Of a stretch of 64,000 nucleotides of DNA, positions 59,101 through 64,000 are shown piece after piece. Within the stretch, counting starts at the first letter, position 1; every line of letters begins with the position of its first letter. A program made the position numbers and the translations under genes. The notes beneath the pieces were generated by a model. The model did not search any database and was not told the DNA's origin. It saw only the letters and a list, made by a program, of their open reading frames with translations. The DNA lies in the NCBI RefSeq assembly GCF_000721235.1, contig NZ_JOFH01000001.1, positions 1 through 64,000 on the forward strand. The letters run 5' to 3'. This DNA comes from Streptomyces olivaceus. Lineage in GTDB: Bacteria > Actinomycetota > Actinomycetes > Streptomycetales > Streptomycetaceae.

Positions 59101-59754
59101 ATGTCTCCACTCATCGCCGGCCCCGGCCCGGCCGCACCGCCCCGGGCGGAGGAGGGCGACACGCCCGCCACCCCGTTCGACGACCGCCTCGCCGCGCAGC
59201 TGCTCGACCAGCGGATCGTGCTGCTGGGCACGCAGGTCGACGAGGTGTCCGCGAACCGGGTCTGCGCCCAGCTGCTGATCCTGTCCTCGCAGGACCCGCG
59301 CACCGACATCAGCCTGTACATCAACAGCCCCGGTGGTTCCGTGCACGCGGGGCTCGCCGTCTACGACACGATGCAACTGATCCCCAACGACGTCTCGACG
59401 CTCGCCATGGGATTCGCCGCCAGCATGGGCCAGTTCCTGCTGAGCGTCGGCGCGCCGGGCAAGCGCTACGCGCTGCCGAACGCGCGGGTGATGATGCACC
59501 AGCCGTCCGCGGGCATCGGCGGCACCACCGCCGACATCGAGATCCAGGCCGACAGCCTGGACTACATCAAGCGGACCATGGAGCGGATCACCGCCGAGCA
59601 CACCGGGCAGAGCCCGGAGACCATTCGCAGGGACGGGGACCGGGACCGGTGGTTCACGGCCGAACAGGCCAGGGAGTACGGAATGGTGGACCAGGTCGTC
59701 CAGTCCTTCACGGACGTGCGCCCGGCCGCCGCCAGGCGACGGATGGGACTCTGA
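59101..59754 (+). CDS. clpP3: ATP-dependent Clp protease proteolytic subunit (ClpP3-type)
   Basis: A 217-residue ClpP serine protease subunit. The catalytic Ser is in [13 protein letters not shown] near residue 120, His in [10 protein letters not shown] near 142 and Asp in [14 protein letters not shown] near 192. The N-terminal 25 residues are Pro/Ala-rich. Together with the next gene and the PopR-like regulator it matches the conditionally expressed clpP3-clpP4 locus of Streptomyces. All three catalytic residues are present, unlike its partner. ATG 59101 follows AAGGAG. Confidence 0.9.
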   Translation: MSPLIAGPGPAAPPRAEEGDTPATPFDDRLAAQLLDQRIVLLGTQVDEVSANRVCAQLLILSSQDPRTDISLYINSPGGSVHAGLAVYDTMQLIPNDVSTLAMGFAASMGQFLLSVGAPGKRYALPNARVMMHQPSAGIGGTTADIEIQADSLDYIKRTMERITAEHTGQSPETIRRDGDRDRWFTAEQAREYGMVDQVVQSFTDVRPAAARRRMGL

Positions 59755-59755
59755 G

Positions 59756-60358
59756 ATGAGCGGCTACACGATTCCGAACGTCGTCCAGCGCACCCCGCAG
59801 GGCGAGCGTTCCTACGACGTCTTCAGCCGGCTCCTCTCGGAGCGGATCATCTTCCTGGGCACCGAGATCGACGACGGCGTCGCGAACGTCGTGATCGCGC
59901 AACTCCTGCACCTGGAGTCGTCGGCGCCGGAGAGCGAGATCGCCGTCTACATCAACTCCCCCGGCGGCTCGTTCACGTCGTTGATGGCGATCTACGACAC
60001 GATGACCTTCGTGCAGGCGCCCATCTCCACCTTCTGCGTCGGGCAGGCGGCGTCCACGGCGGCGGTCCTGCTGGCCGGCGGCGATCCCGGGCGGCGGTTC
60101 GTGCTGGAGCACGCCCGGGTCCTGCTGGGCCAGCCGGCCAGCGGCGGGCGCCGGGGGACCATTTCCGACCTGGCGCTCGAGGCGAAGGAGATGGTGCGCA
60201 TCCGCTCCCAGGTGGAGGAGGTGCTGGCCCGGCACACGCACCACGACGTCGCGACCCTGCGCACGGACATGGACCGGGACAAGGTGTTCACCGCCGAGGA
60301 GGCGGTGGCGTACGGGCTGGCCGACGAGGTCCTGAGCCGGCGGCTGGCCACGGTGTGA
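59756..60358 (+). CDS. clpP4: ClpP4-type subunit lacking the catalytic histidine
   Basis: A 200-residue ClpP homologue that starts two bases after the clpP3 stop. The nucleophile Ser is kept ([13 protein letters not shown] near residue 98), and the Asp region is present ([18 protein letters not shown] near 171). The conserved M-x-HQP is replaced by VLLGQPAS near 123, so Gly stands where the triad His belongs. By itself it should not be a normal serine protease; it may be a structural ring paired with ClpP3. The gene overlaps nothing but is clearly in the same operon. Confidence 0.9.
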   Translation: MSGYTIPNVVQRTPQGERSYDVFSRLLSERIIFLGTEIDDGVANVVIAQLLHLESSAPESEIAVYINSPGGSFTSLMAIYDTMTFVQAPISTFCVGQAASTAAVLLAGGDPGRRFVLEHARVLLGQPASGGRRGTISDLALEAKEMVRIRSQVEEVLARHTHHDVATLRTDMDRDKVFTAEEAVAYGLADEVLSRRLATV

Positions 60359-60364
60359 GACGGC

Positions 60365-60404
60365 GGTCCGGCGCCCCGCCGTGCGTGCGGCGGGGCGCCG
60401 GACC
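60365..60404. terminator. Strong bidirectional hairpin between clpP4 and popR
   Basis: Seventeen bases (60365-60381, GGTCCGGCGCCCCGCCG) pair perfectly with 60388-60404 around a six-base loop. It lies between the convergent clpP4 and popR stops and can serve both. No T tract. Confidence 0.75.
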
Positions 60405-60413
60405 GAGCGGTCC

Positions 60414-60845
60414 TCAGGCGGCCAGGCACATCCCGTCGAACCGGGACCCGGACCTGCCCCGGCCCGGTGCGGCGCCGGTGTGACGGGAGGCGAGGCGCAC
60501 CAACTCGCCCTGGGCCCGCGCCAGCAGGTCGGCCAGGCCGAGTCCGAGGGCGCCCGCGGCGGCGGCCAGCACCTCCGACGACGCCTCCTTGCGTCCGCGC
60601 TCCACCTCCGACAGGTACGGCATGGAGATCCGGGCCGACTCGGCGACCTCCTTCAGGGTCCGTTCCTGGGCGAGGCGTTCGCGCCGGAGGACATCGCCGA
60701 CCAGGTCGCGCCACAGGGGCTCCCGGGCGGCGGGCGGCCGCTGCTCCGGCCCGGCAGGCCGGGCGGGCGGACCACTCCCCGGGCGGACGGTCTGCGGACG
60801 CGGGCCCTGCGGGCGCAGCGCGATGACGCGGGCTTCGTTCGGCAC
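60414..60845 (-). CDS. popR: PopR/ClgR-type HTH regulator
   Basis: A 143-residue XRE-type regulator. The helix-turn-helix is at residues about 75-110: RTLKEVAESARISMPYLSEV followed by ERGRKEASSEVL, a text shared by ClgR and PopR. The C-terminus ends CLAA; in this family a terminal Ala-Ala makes the protein a substrate of ClpP1/ClpP2, so loss of that protease lets PopR accumulate and activate clpP3-clpP4. GTG 60845 is preferred because GAGGAG is nine bases upstream; GTG 60857 abuts it. Confidence 0.85.
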   Translation of the reverse strand: MPNEARVIALRPQGPRPQTVRPGSGPPARPAGPEQRPPAAREPLWRDLVGDVLRRERLAQERTLKEVAESARISMPYLSEVERGRKEASSEVLAAAAGALGLGLADLLARAQGELVRLASRHTGAAPGRGRSGSRFDGMCLAA

Positions 60846-60939
60846 GTGGCTGGTCACCTCCTCAGCCTAGGAGCCCGGCTCCGGGGCGGAAGGGTCCGGC
60901 GTTCCGCCCTGAGGGGAATCCAACTCGTGACTCGGGGAG

Positions 60940-60964
60940 GCATGCGCTGCCGCGCCCGGGGTAC
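60940..60964 (+). promoter_or_regulatory. Candidate SigB-type promoter for the sigma factor gene
   Basis: GCAT (60940-60943), 15 bases, then GGGTAC (60959-60964), a full match to GNNT-N14-16-GGGTAY, 81 bases before ATG 61046. It implies autoregulation or control by a related factor. Confidence 0.55.
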
Positions 60965-61045
60965 TCGCTGGCGGAAAAGCCTGGGGAAGCCCGAAGCCCG
61001 AGACCCAGGGGGAGACGTTGCACCGTGATTTTCGTGGGAGAGGCA

Positions 61046-61942
61046 ATGGAGACCGCCGTGGTCCGGCCGCAAGCGCAGGGTGTCCAGGAGACGACCGGGA
61101 CCGCAGGAGGCGGGACGGACGACGGAACGCTGCCGGAGGTCGTGGATGCCGGCACCGTGGCGCCGCGTGACGCGCGCCGGCTGTCCCGCCAGTTCTTCCG
61201 GCGCCTGACGGAGCTCGAAGAGGGCACGCGCGAACACCAGTACGCGCGCAACACCCTGATCGAGATGAACATGTCGCTCGTGCGGTTCGCCGCCGGCCGC
61301 TTCCGCGGTCGCGGGGACGACATGGAGGACATCGTCCAGACCGGCATGATCGGCCTGATCAAGGCCATCGACCGGTTCGAGCTGTCGCGCGAGGTCGAGT
61401 TCACGTCGTTCGCGCTGCCGTACATCGTCGGTGAGATCAAGCGCTTCTTCCGGGACACCACCTGGGCGGTCCACGTGCCGCGGCGGCTTCAGGAACTGCG
61501 GGTGGAGCTGGCCAAGGCCCGTGAGGAGCTCTCCTCCCGCCTGGACCGCGAGCCCACCGTCGCCGAACTCGCCACGCTGATGAACATCGGCGAGAACGAG
61601 GTGGTGGAAGGACAGATCGCGTCCAACGGCTACAACTCCACGTCGCTGGACGCCGCGCTGACCGGGGAAGGAACCGAGAACGGGGAGTCGGTGCTGGCCG
61701 ACTTCATCGGCGTCGAGGAGTACGGGCTGCGGCTCGTCGAGGACTTCCACTCGCTGGCGCCGCTGATGGCGGAGCTGAGCGAGCGCGACCGCCGGATCCT
61801 CCACATGCGGTTCGTGGAGGAGGCGACCCAGGCGGAAATCGGCGCGGAGCTGGGCTGCTCGCAGATGCACGTGTCCCGGCTGATCAAGCGCATCATCACC
61901 CGGCTGCGCGAGGGCATGCTGGGCGAACTCGGCTGCGCCTGA
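61046..61942 (+). CDS. SigB-family RNA polymerase sigma factor
   Basis: A 298-residue group 3 sigma factor. Region 2 has DMEDIVQTGMIGLIKAIDRF near residue 92 and FTSFALPYIVGEIKRFFRD near 119; region 3 has HVPRRLQELRVELAKAREEL near 145; region 4 has LSERDRRILHMRFVEEATQ near 245 and the helix-turn-helix ELGCSQMHVSRLIKRI near 270. The residue pattern fits Streptomyces SigB, SigF, SigG and paralogues; I cannot say which. ATG 61046 follows GGGAGAGG; GTG 61025 is in frame. An anti-sigma-type kinase gene converges on it. Confidence 0.92.
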   Translation: METAVVRPQAQGVQETTGTAGGGTDDGTLPEVVDAGTVAPRDARRLSRQFFRRLTELEEGTREHQYARNTLIEMNMSLVRFAAGRFRGRGDDMEDIVQTGMIGLIKAIDRFELSREVEFTSFALPYIVGEIKRFFRDTTWAVHVPRRLQELRVELAKAREELSSRLDREPTVAELATLMNIGENEVVEGQIASNGYNSTSLDAALTGEGTENGESVLADFIGVEEYGLRLVEDFHSLAPLMAELSERDRRILHMRFVEEATQAEIGAELGCSQMHVSRLIKRIITRLREGMLGELGCA

Positions 61943-62006
61943 TCCGCACGGCACGGAATCCCGGCCCGCGCGGCGCCTCTCGCCCTTCTCGCCCTGCGGC
62001 GGCTCC

Positions 62007-62462
62007 TCACCCTCCGGTGAGGGGCACCGTCGCGCACACCCGCTTGCCGACCGGCACGCGCTCGACGACGACCGCGTCCACCAGGGCGTGGACGATCTCC
62101 AGACCGTGTTGGCCGATCCGCTCGGGGTCGCGGGGGAAGCGCTCGGGCACCGCGCCGCTGCTGTCGTAGACCGTCACGGACACCGAGGTGTCCGTGCCCT
62201 CCAGCTCCAGGATGTACGGACCCCTGCTGTGCCGGTCCGCGTTGGTGACCAGCTCGCTCACCACCAGCAGGACGGCGCCGTCGGCCCGCGGGCCGATCGC
62301 GGCGCACCATTCCGTCCTCAGCTGGTCGAGGAAGAGGGAGGCGAAGGAACGCGCCTCGGCTATGCATCCCGGCTCACCGGAGTAGTGTGCCGCCCGCCTC
62401 AGCGGTTCAACGGGTACGTCGAAACCAGTCGGTATCACTGCCCCGTCCAGGTACTCGGTCAT
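62007..62462 (-). CDS. Anti-sigma-type GHKL kinase convergent with the sigma factor
   Basis: A 151-residue RsbW-like ATP-binding protein. The N-box is LVVSELVTNADRHSRG near residue 66 and the G-box region RIGQHGLEIVHALVD near 115, where the usual double Gly is partly replaced (GQHGLE). The gene is convergent with the SigB-family gene and carries its own SigB-type promoter, so a feedback loop is plausible. ATG 62462 begins MTEYLDGAVIPTG. Confidence 0.85.
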   Translation of the reverse strand: MTEYLDGAVIPTGFDVPVEPLRRAAHYSGEPGCIAEARSFASLFLDQLRTEWCAAIGPRADGAVLLVVSELVTNADRHSRGPYILELEGTDTSVSVTVYDSSGAVPERFPRDPERIGQHGLEIVHALVDAVVVERVPVGKRVCATVPLTGG

Positions 62463-62513
62463 GCGTTTCTCTCTCGGAAGCCGGACTGGCCGGACGCTGC
62501 TGCACCTGTCCTC

Positions 62514-62538
62514 GTACCCCAGGTGTCGCGGCGCAGTC
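62514..62538 (-). promoter_or_regulatory. Candidate SigB-type promoter for the anti-sigma gene
   Basis: On the minus strand GACT (62538-62535), 15 bases, then GGGTAC (62519-62514), a full consensus match, 52 bases upstream of the ATG at 62462. Confidence 0.55.
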
Positions 62539-62607
62539 CCCGTCTTTTCGGAGTGCGGGCATCGTCACACCGCCGAGGGGAACCCGCAGGTGTGGGAAGG
62601 GTGTGCG

Positions 62608-63192
62608 ATGAACGAACTGATGACCGCACGAAGCCTCACCACGCGCCCGGTGGTCACCCTGGGCGGCGACGCGGTCGCTCACGTCAAGGACACCGTATGC
62701 GACGCCTCGGCGGCCCGGATCACCGGTTTCACCCTGACGGGACGGGGGCTGCTGTCGGGTCCGCTGAAGGAGGGTCTGCCCTGGTCGGCGGTGTACGCGC
62801 TGGGCCACGACGCGGTGATGGTCCGAGGCCGGCGGGGCCTGGTGAGCGCGGCGGCGATGACGGCGCACCAGCAGACGGTACGGGCCCGGGTGCTGGGGGC
62901 GAGGGTGGTGACCGAGGCCGGTACCGAGGTAGGCACGGTGCTCGACGTGGTGGTGGAGGGCGGCACCGGCGGGCGCGTGGTCGGCTTCCGCGTCGCGGCG
63001 AGCAGAGGGTTCGCGCCGGGGCCCACGCGGCACCGGCGGCGGGTGTACGTGCCGCGCGGCGAGACGCTGGAGGTCGCCGGCCGGGCTCTCGTCCTGCCCG
63101 GGGAGGCCGTCCGGCACGTGGCGGACGACCTGTCGGGCTTCACCGCCCTGGTCTGCGGCGTGCCCGGGGTTCGGCGGGGGTCGCTGCCGTGA
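62608..63192 (+). CDS. PRC-barrel protein (two barrel-like repeats)
   Basis: A 194-residue protein with two PRC-barrel-like units. The first (about 5-80) has VVTLGGDAVAHVKDTVCDAS and LPWSAVYALGHDAVMV; the second (about 95-180) has GARVVTEAGTEVGTVLDVVV and ends in a loop rich in Arg. PRC-barrels occur in ribosome-maturation and photosynthetic proteins, but small stand-alone versions have no known task. ATG 62608 follows GGGAAGGG. The stop overlaps the next start. Confidence 0.82.
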   Translation: MNELMTARSLTTRPVVTLGGDAVAHVKDTVCDASAARITGFTLTGRGLLSGPLKEGLPWSAVYALGHDAVMVRGRRGLVSAAAMTAHQQTVRARVLGARVVTEAGTEVGTVLDVVVEGGTGGRVVGFRVAASRGFAPGPTRHRRRVYVPRGETLEVAGRALVLPGEAVRHVADDLSGFTALVCGVPGVRRGSLP

Positions 63193-63605
63193 TGCTCTTC
63201 AGCGAGGCGCGCGGGCTGCCGGTGACGGCGCCGGGTGTCGCCGGGCCGCTCGGCACGGTGACGTCCCTGGGCGTGGACGCGGCGTCCGCGAGGGTCAGCC
63301 ACGTACGGCTCCGGGCCGGCCGCCTCCGCCGGGAGACGGTGCTGCCCTGGGACTCGGTGCTTACGGCCGGTCCGGGCGCCGTGCGGGTCCGGGCCCCCGC
63401 CCCGCTCGAACAGGCGCCGCCCCGCCGGGAACTGCTGGGGCACCGGGTCCTGACCGACACGGGCACCGAACAGGGCACGGTCCTGGACGCGGCGTTCGAT
63501 CCGGCGACCGGCCGGCTCCTGGCCCTCTTCACCAGCCGCGGCGAACTGTCGCCCGCCCGCCTGCTGGGACTCGGTGACCACGCCCTGGTCGTGCGGGCGT
63601 ACTGA
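63192..63605 (+). CDS. PRC-barrel protein
   Basis: A 137-residue protein of the same kind as its neighbour. LLGHRVLTDTGTEQGTVLDA near residue 79 and DPATGRLLALFTSRGELSPA near 103 mark the second barrel; the first is less conserved. ATG 63192 overlaps the TGA of the preceding gene, so the two are translationally coupled and their products may interact. Confidence 0.8.
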   Translation: MLFSEARGLPVTAPGVAGPLGTVTSLGVDAASARVSHVRLRAGRLRRETVLPWDSVLTAGPGAVRVRAPAPLEQAPPRRELLGHRVLTDTGTEQGTVLDAAFDPATGRLLALFTSRGELSPARLLGLGDHALVVRAY

Positions 63606-63739
63606 CCCGGGACGCGAACCGTCCGCCGCGGCGTCCCGGCACCGGATCCCGGGGGCAGAGGTGGGCGCGGGCGACGGGCGGATGGGGCGGACGGCCCTCT
63701 CGGCGGGCGGGCGGGGCGGGAGGTGCCTAGCGTGGCGGG

Positions 63740-64000
63740 GTGAGCGCGCGAACACCCTCGGGACCCGCCGGACCCGCCGGACCCACCGGATCCACCGGTC
63801 CCATCGGACCCACCGGACCCGCGGGACCAGCCGCACCGCCGGTCGTCGGCCACGGCTGGGCCCAGGCCCTGGGGACGGTGCTGGCCGGGCTGGTCGCCAT
63901 GGGTGCCGTGGCGGCGCTCGGGCTGTGGGCGGCCGGAGCCGCTGACCTGCCCGACAACGCCTTCCCGCGCGTGGTCGCGGCCACCGTCGTCACCGCCGTG
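63740..64000 (+). CDS. Streptophobe-like membrane protein, N-terminal part (runs off the window)
   Basis: GTG 63740 opens a frame that is still open at the window end (87 codons). Residues about 8-35 are collagen-like Gly-x-x triplets rich in Pro (GPAGPAGPTGSTGPIGPTGP). They are followed by GHGWAQALGTVLAGLVAMG and a first hydrophobic helix, then ADLPDNAFPRVVAATVVTAV. The latter text resembles the Streptomyces streptophobe family as I remember it. Function is unknown. Confidence 0.65.
   Translation, partial: MSARTPSGPAGPAGPTGSTGPIGPTGPAGPAAPPVVGHGWAQALGTVLAGLVAMGAVAALGLWAAGAADLPDNAFPRVVAATVVTAV

Noticed and set aside
62461..62607. Extension of the PRC-barrel gene upstream to an ATG at 62461
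   Set aside because: The extra 49 residues overlap the start of the divergent anti-sigma gene and its promoter and lack PRC-barrel text; ATG 62608 has a good ribosome-binding site.

Overview
The window looks like a chromosomal segment of a Streptomyces species or a close relative. The DNA is very GC-rich, most open frames have shadow frames on the other strand, and the gene content is typical of the genus: GlgE-pathway genes, a WhiB-like protein, an SsgA-like protein, a clpP3-clpP4-popR locus, DUF6480, DUF5133 and DUF6328 proteins, and a streptophobe-like protein. No rRNA, tRNA or CRISPR array was seen. All assignments come from reading the sequence; no database search was run.

Left part (1-6.7 kb): the tail of trehalose synthase, maltokinase and glycogen branching enzyme form the end of a trehalose-to-glycogen operon. 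The branching enzyme gene is broken by an internal deletion with a frame change. It is followed by a decayed remnant of a carboxylate-amine (glutamate-cysteine) ligase gene, so two neighbouring genes are damaged. A DUF6480 protein and a fatty-acid-CoA-ligase-like enzyme follow.

Stress-signalling island (6.8-20.4 kb): two free-standing GHKL anti-sigma-type kinases, a PRC-barrel protein, a giant HAMP-array hybrid histidine kinase, an ANTAR-GAF-PAS-PP2C phosphatase, an STAS antagonist, and a tightly overlapping five-gene stressosome-type operon (RsbR, RsbS and RsbT types, a kinase-phosphatase fusion, and an RsbU-like phosphatase). Two SigB-family sigma factors (26.2-27.1 and 61.0-61.9 kb), each next to an anti-sigma-type kinase gene, are plausible outputs. 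Several promoters of the form GNNT-N14-16-GGGTAY were found, in front of the PRC-barrel/kinase pair, the SsgA-like gene, the second sigma factor and its convergent anti-sigma gene. They suggest that one SigB-type regulon ties distant parts of the window together.

Middle (20.6-40.9 kb): type II NADH dehydrogenase, a FUSC-family membrane protein, DUF1206 and DUF5133 proteins, an Orn/Lys/Arg decarboxylase-family protein, a candidate small RNA, a single-domain cyclic-nucleotide-binding protein, an MFS exporter, a divergent LysE/ArgP-like pair, a WhiB-like protein, a DUF488 protein, a TetR-flavoprotein operon with a three-half-site operator, AlkB, an MBL hydrolase and a DUF4032 protein. Two related MITE-like repeats lie here. 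One supplies the stop codon of the MBL gene and sits just before an apparently frameshifted DUF4032 gene.

Right part (41-64 kb): a three-gene operon encodes a receiver-oxidoreductase fusion, a cNMP-domain histidine kinase and a UBP zinc finger. After it come a LuxR-type ATPase regulator, a TerD-CAP-CAP fusion with an AIM24 protein, a PLP lyase, a membrane pseudokinase, an F420-type oxidoreductase, the SsgA-like protein, an aldo/keto reductase with a flavin monooxygenase, RNase H, the clpP3-clpP4-popR locus (ClpP4 lacks the catalytic His), the sigma/anti-sigma pair, two PRC-barrel proteins and the start of a streptophobe-like gene.
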